Of a stretch of 11,871 nucleotides of DNA, positions 1 to 6,891 are shown piece after piece; position 1 is the first letter of the stretch, and each line of letters starts with the position of its first letter. Source of the DNA: Gammaproteobacteria bacterium RIFCSPHIGHO2_12_FULL_37_34 (GTDB taxonomy: Bacteria > Pseudomonadota > Gammaproteobacteria > DSM-16500); NCBI GenBank assembly GCA_001801495.1, contig MGXW01000008.1:1-11871 (forward strand). Reading direction: 5' to 3'. Below the pieces are notes generated by a model. It was not told the origin of the DNA, searched no databases, and was given only the letters and a program-made list of their open reading frames with translations. The position numbers and the translations under genes were made by a program.

Positions 1-233
1 TTTCTATTCATCTTACTAAATATATTCCGCTTGCTCGTTATATTCATAATCAATTAATTCGTCATCCTAGGCATCGCGCACTCGAAGAACATTTTCTATC
101 CTTATTAGAAGATTATCTTTCTGAAAAAGAAGCCGAAAACGTTTTGCGTATCGTCATTGAATGGGGTCGCTATGCAGAATTGTTTGCGTACGACTACAAT
201 TCAGGCGTGCTCAGTTTAGAAAGCGGGCATTAA
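1..233 (+). CDS. ABC transporter ATPase, 3' end only (AAA-associated C-terminal domain)
   Basis: An open frame runs in from the left edge; the first complete codon is at 3 and the stop TAA is at 231-233. The 76 visible residues contain a helical stretch ending in EWGRYAELFAYDYNSGVLSLE. That matches my memory of the C-terminal AAA-associated domain (PF09821 type), which follows the nucleotide-binding domain in ATPases of the nitrate/sulfonate/bicarbonate (NrtD/SsuB-like) ABC family. Typical features are the acidic EDYLSEKEAE helix and the WGRYAELFAYD signature. The Walker motifs would lie upstream, outside the window, so the ATPase assignment rests only on this tail. The full protein would be a cytoplasmic subunit energising an inner-membrane importer, with unknown substrate. 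A T-run follows the stop, but no convincing terminator hairpin is visible. Confidence 0.6.
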   Translation, partial: SIHLTKYIPLARYIHNQLIRHPRHRALEEHFLSLLEDYLSEKEAENVLRIVIEWGRYAELFAYDYNSGVLSLESGH

Positions 234-250
234 TTATTTTTTTCACAAGA

Positions 251-300
251 CCTGGTTTGCTTTGCCACGCTTTGCTCGCACTCGCAATTGACGGGTGATT
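251..300. other. GC-rich intergenic patch with TTTGC repeats
   Basis: This is part of the 156-bp gap between the ABC ATPase stop and the toxin gene. It has 27 G/C in 50 bases, against 14 in the following 40. TTTGC occurs at 256-260, 261-265, 271-275 and again at 301-305. Read on the minus strand it gives a lysine/arginine-rich tail (KITRQLRVRAKRGKANQVL) ending in a stop at 243-245. That looks like the remnant of a gene or a dispersed repeat rather than a live gene, because the open frame upstream of it runs through the operator and the toxin gene. No function can be assigned. Confidence 0.3.
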
Positions 301-330
301 TTTGCAACAACGCCTCTTATATTCGTAACA

Positions 331-359
331 TTGTTCAACATTAATAACAGATGTATCTT
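331..359 (+). promoter_or_regulatory. Candidate promoter of the toxin-antitoxin operon
   Basis: TTGTTC at 331-336 and TATCTT at 354-359 are separated by 17 bp and could be the -35 and -10 boxes, giving a start near 366. The -10 box and start would lie inside the inverted repeat at 344-377, so a bound repressor would block RNA polymerase. An alternative -10, TATACT at 377-382, has no good -35 and would give an almost leaderless mRNA, since the ATG is at 390. The choice between them is an inference. Confidence 0.4.
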
Positions 360-377
360 TTTAATAACATCTGTTAT
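344..377. repeat. Perfect inverted repeat, likely autoregulatory operator
   Basis: ATAACAGATGT at 344-354 is matched exactly by its reverse complement ACATCTGTTAT at 367-377, with a 12-bp AT-rich centre. Arm centres are 23 bp apart, about two helical turns, which suits a dimeric winged-helix protein contacting one DNA face. The 9-mer TTAATAACA also occurs as a direct repeat at 341-349 and 361-369, exactly 20 bp apart. Position just upstream of the toxin start at 390 and overlap with the candidate promoter suggest autoregulation by the antitoxin or the antitoxin-toxin complex. There is no T-run after the second arm, so a terminator is unlikely. Confidence 0.6.
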
Positions 378-389
378 ATACTTAACATC

Positions 390-731
390 ATGGGAAAAAA
401 TAACAAAAATAAGAGAAAACATCAAACTGACCAATTGATCGAAGATGATGCATTTTCTATTCATGAATCCAAAGGAAATGGGGTTTTAAGGCGGCAAATA
501 TGGGTTAATACCCAAGGTGAAGTCATACGTTATAGTTTAGCCTATATTAATCATCATTTATTTACTGGTGATAATGGGAGGGTGCTTGGTTATGATAATG
601 CTCATGGATATCATCATAAGCACTTGATGGGTGAAATAGAATCTATTACCTATAAAAACTTTGCTGATTTAGAAAAACGGTTTCAACGAGAATTCGAGGT
701 GCTACATGAAAAAGCTCAAAAAAAGAAATGA
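390..731 (+). CDS. TumE/DUF6516-family toxin
   Basis: A 113-residue cytoplasmic protein with a basic N-terminus (MGKNNKNKRK) and a conserved-looking core: RRQIWVNTQGEVIRYSLAYI, then DNGRVLGYDNAHGYHHKH (about residues 69-86), then a basic coiled tail ending in KKK. The GYDNAHGYHHKH segment and the RYSLAYI strand match my memory of the TumE toxin family (DUF6516), which is paired with a winged-helix antitoxin. The molecular target is not evident from the sequence; the His/Asp cluster could be catalytic. The frame is open from an ATG at 351, but that codon lies inside the inverted repeat and upstream of the likely transcript start, so 390 is chosen. Neither start has a clear ribosome binding site, which suggests low toxin output. 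The next gene overlaps this one by 26 bp and supports a toxin-first TA operon. Confidence 0.7.
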   Translation: MGKNNKNKRKHQTDQLIEDDAFSIHESKGNGVLRRQIWVNTQGEVIRYSLAYINHHLFTGDNGRVLGYDNAHGYHHKHLMGEIESITYKNFADLEKRFQREFEVLHEKAQKKK

Positions 732-1110
732 GATGATTATCGATATTAAAACAGAAAGTATAGGGGATTTTTTTAAACGAGGTAGAGAATCAGCAATCCT
801 GCTTGACAAAGGAGAACGATTTACGCCAAGAAGAACGATTAGTTTTGAAGATACAGAAGATCTTGTGAAATTTATCACTAAGGCAAAACTCATTTTGATT
901 GCGGCTATTCGTAAAAAACCTAATTCTATATCTAAATTAGCCAATCAATTGCACAGAAGTAGAGCATCTATAGATAAGGACATTCAAATGTTAGAATCTA
1001 TAGGCATTGTTGAGAGCGAATATGTTTCTAATCCTGGGCATGGGAGATGCCGTATTATTAAAGCTACCGATTCGAGACCTATAAAATTACGAGTTGAAAC
1101 AGTTATCTGA
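706..1110 (+). CDS. TumA-like winged-helix antitoxin
   Basis: A 134-residue protein resembling the HVO_A0114-type DNA-binding family found as partner of TumE toxins. The N-terminal half (about residues 10-50) carries a FKRGRESA and GERFTPRRTISFED region. The winged helix-turn-helix spans about residues 58-110, with ISKLANQLHRSRASIDKDIQMLESIGIV as recognition region, and a short wing/strand follows (GRCRIIKATDSRPIKLRVE). The role inferred is neutralising the upstream toxin and repressing the operon through the inverted repeat at 344-377. The start at 706 lies inside the toxin gene and has GAGGT at 696-700 with a 5-nt gap. This is much stronger than anything before the toxin, so the antitoxin should be made in excess and by translational coupling. 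An alternative ATG at 733 has no good Shine-Dalgarno. Confidence 0.7.
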   Translation: MKKLKKRNEMIIDIKTESIGDFFKRGRESAILLDKGERFTPRRTISFEDTEDLVKFITKAKLILIAAIRKKPNSISKLANQLHRSRASIDKDIQMLESIGIVESEYVSNPGHGRCRIIKATDSRPIKLRVETVI

Positions 1111-1161
1111 ATTCAGTTCACATAATGACAATGACAATCCAGCTCTAACCTGATGAGATAT

Positions 1162-1662
1162 TTAATTAGCAAAACTATCATCATGCACTTGTTTTTTTGT
1201 TTGAGAAAGTTCGCTTTCTAACGAACTTCGTAGCATCCAAGCGGTTTTATCATGGGCGGTTTTGCGTTGAATCAACAAATCAAGGGTGACTTCATCACCA
1301 CATTGTTCGGCAATGCCAAATAATTTGAAAATACTTTCAGCAAGACTGGTGTGATCTGCAAATAATTTTCTCAACATTTTTTCTGCATTTAAATGATCTT
1401 CTATTCCTTTTATTGAAGCCAATTTTAAAAAAGCGTGGAGTGAGGCAGGAGCGAATACTTTTAAAGCGCGTAGGCGTTCGGCAATATCATCTGTTGCATT
1501 AGCAAGGGCTTGATATTGTTCTTCAAACATTTTATGAAAAGAGAAAAATTGAGGGCCCACTACATTCCAATGACAATTTTGTGTATTAACATACAGGATA
1601 TAGGTGTCTGCTAGTAAGTGGCTTAAGCCATCAATCAGTTGTTTATTTCCAGTGCTTTTCAT
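1162..1662 (-). CDS. dps: Dps-family ferritin-like DNA-binding protein
   Basis: A 166-residue member of the Dps/miniferritin family: dodecameric cytoplasmic proteins that oxidise Fe(II) with hydrogen peroxide, store iron and protect DNA. The inter-subunit ferroxidase ligands are complete and correctly spaced: H31 in NCHWNV, H43, D58 and E62 in DDIAERL. The 12, 15 and 4 residue spacings equal those of E. coli H51/H63/D78/E82. The lysine-containing N-terminus is short (about 8 residues before the first helix), so strong DNA binding through that tail is uncertain. The start ATG (1662 down) has AGAAGGAT at 1669-1676, 6 nt upstream. The gene converges on the antitoxin gene (51 bp between stops, no clear terminator) and diverges from the initiator tRNA gene. 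Confidence 0.93.
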   Translation of the reverse strand: MKSTGNKQLIDGLSHLLADTYILYVNTQNCHWNVVGPQFFSFHKMFEEQYQALANATDDIAERLRALKVFAPASLHAFLKLASIKGIEDHLNAEKMLRKLFADHTSLAESIFKLFGIAEQCGDEVTLDLLIQRKTAHDKTAWMLRSSLESELSQTKKQVHDDSFAN

Positions 1663-1699
1663 GCATTTATCCTTCTATTTTTGAAATATACTTAAAATG

Positions 1700-1728
1700 G
1701 TTATATCAATCTTCACTCTTCTTTGCAA
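1700..1728 (-). promoter_or_regulatory. Candidate dps promoter
   Basis: On the minus strand TTGCAA (1728-1723), a 17-bp spacer and TATAAC (1705-1700) form a sigma-70-like promoter. The start would be near 1693, giving a leader of about 30 nt that contains the Shine-Dalgarno. No convincing OxyR or Fur site was recognised nearby. Confidence 0.5.
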
Positions 1729-1744
1729 ATAAACCTATATTTGC

Positions 1745-1774
1745 TTGCCGGGGATAGGGATTTTGTAATAAAAT
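1745..1774 (+). promoter_or_regulatory. Candidate promoter of the initiator tRNA gene
   Basis: TTGCCG at 1745-1750 and TAAAAT at 1769-1774 are 18 bp apart. They are followed by a GC-rich discriminator (GCGGCCG at 1776-1782), which is typical of stable-RNA promoters under stringent (ppGpp) control. The predicted start near 1781 leaves a leader of only about 6 nt before the mature tRNA. Confidence 0.55.
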
Positions 1775-1786
1775 AGCGGCCGTTAC

Positions 1787-1860
<74 letters not shown>

Positions 1861-1881
1861 GTGAAAAATTTTAAATATAAG

Positions 1882-1907
1882 AAACCCCTGTTGGGGTTTT
1901 TTATTTT
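1882..1907 (+). terminator. Intrinsic terminator after tRNA-fMet
   Basis: AAACCCC (1882-1888), a TGTT loop and GGGGTTT (1893-1899) form a perfect 7-bp hairpin, followed by a T-rich tail to 1907. It ends the tRNA transcript and separates it from rimP, although partial read-through into the nusA operon, as in enteric metY, is possible. I could not find a strong separate promoter between 1907 and 1956. Confidence 0.9.
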
Positions 1908-1955
1908 GGATAATAGTTGTTTGGGTCACATTTAGTTCAAAAACAGGTTGGGTAT

Positions 1956-2423
1956 ATGAAAAAAGTTGATCCTGCACTGGAAGAACGGTTAGCCTCGTTG
2001 ATTGGCTCTATGGGGTATGAATGGATTGGCTGTGAGGTGATATCGCCTAGTCGTCAGATGATTTTTCGTATTTATATTGATCGAACTAACGGAGTGACTG
2101 TGGATGATTGTTCTCGGGTCAGTCATCAAGTTGGTGCTATGATGGACGTTGAAAATTCTATCCAGGGAAGATATCTTTTGGAGGTATCTTCGAAAGGCGT
2201 AGATAGGCCGTTGTTTAAACTTGAGCACTATAATAAATATATTGGCAGCCAGGTGAAAATCCGCTTATATACATCGCTTCATCAGCGTCGACAGTATCAA
2301 GGCGTGCTTAAACGGGTAGAAAGAGGAAGTATTTACCTTTGGGTAGATGATATGAAGCAGGAAGTCATGCTACCTTTTTTAGCGATTGAAAAAGCGAATG
2401 TGATTGGGGAAGTTCGTTTGTAA
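1956..2423 (+). CDS. rimP: Ribosome maturation factor RimP
   Basis: A 155-residue cytoplasmic protein needed for 30S subunit assembly, close in length to E. coli RimP (150). The N-terminal alpha/beta domain has GYEWIGCEVISPSRQ and the strand FRIYIDRTNGVTVDDCSRVS. The family signature YLLEVSSKGVDRPLF lies at about residues 71-85, and a C-terminal SH3-like beta domain follows. The frame is open from a TTG at 1917, but ATG 1956 is preferred because family members begin near the LEERL helix and because AGG at 1945-1947 sits 8 nt upstream. It is the first gene of the rimP-nusA-infB-rbfA-truB operon; nusA begins 13 bp after its stop. Confidence 0.95.
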   Translation: MKKVDPALEERLASLIGSMGYEWIGCEVISPSRQMIFRIYIDRTNGVTVDDCSRVSHQVGAMMDVENSIQGRYLLEVSSKGVDRPLFKLEHYNKYIGSQVKIRLYTSLHQRRQYQGVLKRVERGSIYLWVDDMKQEVMLPFLAIEKANVIGEVRL

Positions 2424-2436
2424 TGGGTGAGGTGCT

Positions 2437-3951
2437 ATGAACAAAGAGATTTTATTAGTAGTTGAAGCTGTATCTAATGAGAAAGGCGTGGATAGAGAAG
2501 TCATCTTCCAGGCTATTGAAGCTGCTTTAGAAACAGCAACCAAGAAAAAAGCGACAGAAGAAATTGATGTGAAAGTAGAAATTAATCGTAAAACGGGTGA
2601 CTATGCTACTTTTCGTCGCTGGCTAATTATTGCTGATGATGCTGAATTAGAAAGTGAAGAAGGGGAAGGGATAGAAGGCCTGACAACATTGCGATTGAGC
2701 GAAGCTAAAAAACGTAATCCTCTCATTAAAATTGGTGAGTTTATATTAGATTCCATGGATTCTGTTGAATTTGGTCGCATTGCTGCACAAAAGGCTAAAC
2801 AAGTTATTATTCAAAAAGTGTTAGAAGCCGAACGTGCGCAGATGGTCAATGCTTACAAAGAAAAAGTTGGGCAATTGGTACATGGAACGGTTAAAAAAGT
2901 AACACGCGATTTTATTGTGCTTGATCTTGGTAATAATGCTGAAGCTATTTTACCTCGTACGGAAATGATTCCTCATGAAGCCATTCGTATGGGGGATAGA
3001 GTGCGAACTTATTTATATGATATTCAATCAGATGGAGGAAAAAACCCACAGATTTTGGTCAGCCGTATACGTCCAGAGATGTTGATGGAGCTATTTAAAA
3101 TTGAAGTGCCTGAAATTGGTGAAGAACTTATTGATATTAAGGCGGCAGCACGTGATCCGGGTTCACGAGCAAAAATTGCGGTTAAAACAAATGATGGGCG
3201 CATTGATCCTATCGGAGCATGTGTAGGTATGCGAGGTTCGCGCGTACAAGCAGTTTCTAGCGAGTTAGGTGGCGAACGAATTGATATTGTATTGTGGAAT
3301 GATAACCCTGCACAACTTGTGATTAATGCGATGGCACCTGCTGAAGTTGCCTCCATTGTATTGGATGAAGATACGCATACGATGGATATAGCAGTCAAAG
3401 CTGATCAATTATCCCAAGCCATTGGGCGTCATGGACAAAATGTTAAATTAGCGAGCGAATTAACCGGTTGGACTTTAAATGTTATGACAGAAGAAGATGC
3501 GCAAGCTAAAACCACAGCAGAGGGCGAGAAGATTTTATTTTTATTCCAAGATAAATTAGACATTGATCAACAGGTTGCGGAAGTATTAGTGAATGAGGGG
3601 TTTTCTTCACTTGAAGAGATTGCCTATGTACCTGTGCAAGAATTGGTGGAAATTATTGAAAATCAAGCTATTGTAAATGCTTTGCGTGAACGTGCTAAAG
3701 CAGTTTTATTAACCCAGGCTATTGCGCATGAGCAAACCTTGGAAGTTGAGCCAGCGAAGGATTTGCTAGAAATGGAAGGTATGGATAAACACATGGCTTA
3801 TATTTTAGCTAGCCATGGCGTGGTGACGCGTGAAGATTTAGCAGAGCAATCTGTAGATGATTTACTCGACATTGGTGGAATAGATGAAGTAACCGCGGCT
3901 AAATTGATTATGACTGCTCGTAAAATATGGTTTGATGATACATCCCCTTAG
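2437..3951 (+). CDS. nusA: Transcription elongation/termination factor NusA
   Basis: A 504-residue RNA polymerase-binding factor that modulates pausing, intrinsic and Rho-dependent termination and rRNA antitermination. Domains in order are the N-terminal RNAP-binding domain (about 1-135), S1 (about 140-200, GQLVHGTVKKVTRDFIVLDL), KH1 with its VGMRGSRV loop at 263-270, KH2 with IGRHGQNV at 329-336, and two C-terminal acidic repeats (about 365-430 and 440-500). Two acidic repeats are a proteobacterial trait; in E. coli (495 residues) AR2 contacts the alpha-subunit C-terminal domain. GAGGTG at 2429-2434 lies just before the ATG. The infB start follows the TAG stop by 14 bp. Confidence 0.97.
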   Translation: MNKEILLVVEAVSNEKGVDREVIFQAIEAALETATKKKATEEIDVKVEINRKTGDYATFRRWLIIADDAELESEEGEGIEGLTTLRLSEAKKRNPLIKIGEFILDSMDSVEFGRIAAQKAKQVIIQKVLEAERAQMVNAYKEKVGQLVHGTVKKVTRDFIVLDLGNNAEAILPRTEMIPHEAIRMGDRVRTYLYDIQSDGGKNPQILVSRIRPEMLMELFKIEVPEIGEELIDIKAAARDPGSRAKIAVKTNDGRIDPIGACVGMRGSRVQAVSSELGGERIDIVLWNDNPAQLVINAMAPAEVASIVLDEDTHTMDIAVKADQLSQAIGRHGQNVKLASELTGWTLNVMTEEDAQAKTTAEGEKILFLFQDKLDIDQQVAEVLVNEGFSSLEEIAYVPVQELVEIIENQAIVNALRERAKAVLLTQAIAHEQTLEVEPAKDLLEMEGMDKHMAYILASHGVVTREDLAEQSVDDLLDIGGIDEVTAAKLIMTARKIWFDDTSP

Positions 3952-3965
3952 TTGGGAGGTTGAGT

Positions 3966-6515
3966 ATGATAAAGAAAACAGAAGAAGCAGAAATGACAGT
4001 AGGAAAATTTGCAGCAGACATTGGTGTGGAGCTTAAGCGTTTGCTAGTCCAATTTAGAGAAGCCGCGATTAACATCACAAATGAGAATGATGTGATTACT
4101 TTAAAACAACGGGAAAAATTGCTTCGTTATTTACAAGAACATCATGGCGCTAAACAGGAGACTTCTCCTGAAAAAATTGTATTTCACCGTGCTAAAACAA
4201 GTAGAATTCGATTATCGCATGGGGAAGGAAAAACAGTTAATGTGCGAGTTCTTAAGAAGCGAACATTGGTTAAGCGTCATTTAACAGAAGAAGAAACACA
4301 TCTTCCTACTAAGAGTGTAGCACCTGCAGAGATTGTTTTAACAACTATGACAGAAACATCTGTTGCTGAGCCGCAAGGCAATGCAGCAACAAAAGAAGTA
4401 GCGCAAGTAGAGCAAACCACTTATACAGAAGAGGTGGCACCACAGGCAACACCTCAAGCGGTTTCCGAAAAAGAAAAATCGAAAACAGCTATTAAACGTA
4501 AGGATAAGCATCGCATCGATTCTGATATAGATGAATCAGAAGGGGAGAGGCATAAAAAACGTAAAAAAGTTCGTGATGCATCACGAGAGGGTGAAAAAAA
4601 CTTTGAAGCATTATTGTCACGAGGTACAGATTTAAGCCGCGTATTAAAACAGGATGAGGATGATATTGATCTTGCTATTCGTAAAACGAATAGAGCAAGG
4701 CTTCATGCTCAAACTAAAGTGAAGATACAAGCTTTTACCAAACCTACAGAGCCCATTGTTCATGAGGTGGAAATTCCTGAGACAATAAACATTGGTGAAT
4801 TAGCTCAGAAAATGTCGATTAAAGTAGCGGAAGTGATAAAAACTTTAATGAAAATGGGCGTCATAGCTACTATTAATCAAATCATTGATCAAGACACTGC
4901 CATTTTAGTGGTCGAAGAAATGGGGCATAAAGCTAAACTCGTTAGTTTTGATGCTATAGAAGAAACATTAATCAAATCCTTAGAAGTACCAGGAGGGGAA
5001 GCGCGGCCACGCCCACCAGTTGTTACCATTATGGGTCATGTTGATCATGGTAAAACAACGTTGCTTGACTATATTCGTACTACTAAAGTAGCTGCTCAAG
5101 AAGCAGGTGGTATTACTCAGCATATTGGTGCTTACCATGTCAAAACAGCAAAAGGCACGGTTACTTTCCTTGATACGCCTGGGCACGCTGCTTTTACTGC
5201 TATGCGTGCGCGTGGAGCGAAATTAACAGATATTGTTATTCTAGTTGTTGCTGCAGATGATGGTGTGATGCCGCAAACCATTGAAGCAATTTCTCATGCG
5301 AAAGCGGCTAATGTTCCTATTGTTGTTGCTATCAATAAAATGGATAAACAAGGTGTGGATCCCGATCGTATTAAAACAGAATTATCTCGTTACGAATTAA
5401 TTCCGGAAGAATGGGGTGGGGATGCTATGTTTGTGCCTATTTCAGCTAAAACAGGAATGGGGGTGGATACTTTACTCGATTCAGTGTTAGTACAAGCTGA
5501 AGTTTTGGAATTGAAAGCAGTAGTTCATTGCCCAGCAAAAGGGGTGGTGATCGAATCCAGATTAGATAAGGGACGCGGAGCAGTGACGAGCGTGCTCGTG
5601 CAGCAAGGAACATTACACAAAGGCGATATTATTTTAGCGGGTTTAGAATATGGTCGTATTCGCGCTTTATTTGATGAGACGGGCCAGGCGGTTGAAAGCG
5701 CAACACCTTCTCTCCCAGTAGAAATTCTTGGGCTTTCCGGTATTTTACAGGCAGGCAGTGATTTCATGGTAATACCAGATGAAAGACGTGCACGTGAAGT
5801 GGCATTATTCCGTCAAACTAAACATCGTGAAGCTAAATTAACCAAACAAACCACCAAGTTAGAAGATTTATTCCAGCGTATAGAAGACGAAAAATCATCT
5901 GTTAAAACTTTAAATATTGTGTTGAAAGCGGATGTGTTAGGTTCCGTTGAAGCTTTAAAACAAGCATTAACTGAATTGGCAACTACTGAAGTAAAGGTGA
6001 ATGTGCTCGCAAGCGGTATGGGTGGAATTAATGAAAGTGATGTCAATCTTGCTGTTGCATCGAAAGCTATCATTATTGCATTTAATGTACGCGCGAGTGC
6101 TGAGGCAAGAAAGTTAATGGAGACAAACGCGGTCGATGTTCACTATTACAATATTATTTATGACGTTATTGATCAGGTGAAAAAAGCAATGAGTGGTACA
6201 TTATCACCTGAAATTCATGAGCGTGTAGTTGGTCTTGCACAGGTTCGTGAAGTGTTTCGTTCTTCTAAAATGGGTGCTGTTGCGGGTTGCATGGTAATCG
6301 AAGGGTTTGTTAAGCGCCATTTTCCTATTCGAGTGTTACGAGACAATATAGTTATTTTTCAAGGAGCATTGGAATCCTTGCGACGATTCAAAGATGATGT
6401 TTCTGAAGTGCGTAGTGGTATGGAATGTGGTATTGCAGTAAAAAATTACAATGATATTAAAGCGGGTGATCAAATTGAAGTATATGAAAAAGTTGAAGTA
6501 AAGCGAGAGGTATAA
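3966..6515 (+). CDS. infB: Translation initiation factor IF-2
   Basis: An 849-residue GTPase that brings fMet-tRNA to the 30S P-site and promotes subunit joining. An IF2_N helical subdomain (about 10-55) is followed by a charged, low-complexity Lys/Glu-rich linker (about 60-260) and a second IF2_N-type subdomain (about 272-325). The G domain follows: G357HVDHGKT (P-loop), GGITQHIG (switch I), D403TPGHAAF, N457KMDK and S493AK. The remaining C-terminal part corresponds to domains II, III and the fMet-tRNA-binding domain. GGGAGGT at 3954-3960, 5 nt before ATG 3966, fixes the start; an upstream TTG at 3960 overlaps that site and is rejected. I saw no well-spaced in-frame internal start that would clearly give a shorter IF2 form. 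Confidence 0.97.
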   Translation: MIKKTEEAEMTVGKFAADIGVELKRLLVQFREAAINITNENDVITLKQREKLLRYLQEHHGAKQETSPEKIVFHRAKTSRIRLSHGEGKTVNVRVLKKRTLVKRHLTEEETHLPTKSVAPAEIVLTTMTETSVAEPQGNAATKEVAQVEQTTYTEEVAPQATPQAVSEKEKSKTAIKRKDKHRIDSDIDESEGERHKKRKKVRDASREGEKNFEALLSRGTDLSRVLKQDEDDIDLAIRKTNRARLHAQTKVKIQAFTKPTEPIVHEVEIPETINIGELAQKMSIKVAEVIKTLMKMGVIATINQIIDQDTAILVVEEMGHKAKLVSFDAIEETLIKSLEVPGGEARPRPPVVTIMGHVDHGKTTLLDYIRTTKVAAQEAGGITQHIGAYHVKTAKGTVTFLDTPGHAAFTAMRARGAKLTDIVILVVAADDGVMPQTIEAISHAKAANVPIVVAINKMDKQGVDPDRIKTELSRYELIPEEWGGDAMFVPISAKTGMGVDTLLDSVLVQAEVLELKAVVHCPAKGVVIESRLDKGRGAVTSVLVQQGTLHKGDIILAGLEYGRIRALFDETGQAVESATPSLPVEILGLSGILQAGSDFMVIPDERRAREVALFRQTKHREAKLTKQTTKLEDLFQRIEDEKSSVKTLNIVLKADVLGSVEALKQALTELATTEVKVNVLASGMGGINESDVNLAVASKAIIIAFNVRASAEARKLMETNAVDVHYYNIIYDVIDQVKKAMSGTLSPEIHERVVGLAQVREVFRSSKMGAVAGCMVIEGFVKRHFPIRVLRDNIVIFQGALESLRRFKDDVSEVRSGMECGIAVKNYNDIKAGDQIEVYEKVEVKREV

Positions 6516-6518
6516 GAT

Positions 6519-6878
6519 ATGCGGCGAGGATTTGATCGCACTCAACGCGTAGCAGATCTGGTTCAAAAAATATTGGCAACGATGTTGTTGCAAAATAGTA
6601 ATGATCGTTTTCGTTTTGTTACTATTACAGGTGTTACCGTCTCTAAAGATCTTTCTTATGCAAAAGTATATGTTAGTGTATTAGAAGAAGAACAACATAA
6701 AATTAAAGAGATTATTCAAGCATTGAATCAGGAAGCAAAAACGTTTCGCCGCCATCTTGCACATGAAATTGATTTGCGTATTACCCCTGAATTAAAGTTT
6801 ATTTATGATGAATCAACTGCACGTGGATTTCATATTTCGACGCTTATTGATTTTGCAATGAAAAAATCAGAAACATAA
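6519..6878 (+). CDS. rbfA: 30S ribosome-binding factor A
   Basis: A 119-residue KH-fold protein that binds the 30S subunit near 16S rRNA helix 1 and assists late maturation and cold adaptation. Recognisable features are the start RRGFDRTQRVADLVQKILA, the central strand FVTITGVTVSKDLSYAKVYVSVL and the C-terminal RITPELKFIYDESTARGFHI. Length is near that of other bacterial RbfA proteins. It begins 3 bp after the infB stop with GAGAGG at 6505-6510, 8 nt before the ATG, so it is probably translationally coupled to infB. Confidence 0.95.
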   Translation: MRRGFDRTQRVADLVQKILATMLLQNSNDRFRFVTITGVTVSKDLSYAKVYVSVLEEEQHKIKEIIQALNQEAKTFRRHLAHEIDLRITPELKFIYDESTARGFHISTLIDFAMKKSET

Positions 6879-6891
6879 TGATGTGACTATC

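Noticed and set aside
344..377. The inverted repeat as an intrinsic terminator of the ABC gene
   Set aside because: No T-run follows the second arm, the loop is 12 nt, the arms are AT-rich, and the position at the toxin promoter fits an operator better.
243..464. A 73-residue minus-strand open frame across the toxin upstream region
   Set aside because: It runs through the palindrome and the toxin coding start, has no ribosome binding site, and only its basic C-terminal end is notable; treated as a possible remnant, not a gene.
1122..1138. Short AATGAC tandem repeat between the antitoxin and dps genes, as a CRISPR or target-site duplication
   Set aside because: Only about two copies of a 6-bp unit with no spacer structure and no matching copy on the other side of the module.
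1734..1758. OxyR binding site controlling dps
   Set aside because: The spacing of the CTAT/ATAG elements does not fit the OxyR consensus of four spaced tetranucleotides.
3024..3398. A 124-residue minus-strand open frame inside nusA
   Set aside because: It is the antisense shadow of the KH-domain coding region, with no start signal and no recognisable protein family.
4200..4790. Internal start for a shorter IF2 isoform
   Set aside because: Purine-rich sequences occur in the linker region but none is properly spaced to an in-frame ATG, GTG or TTG; for example the GTG at 4242 is 13 nt from the nearest Shine-Dalgarno-like sequence.
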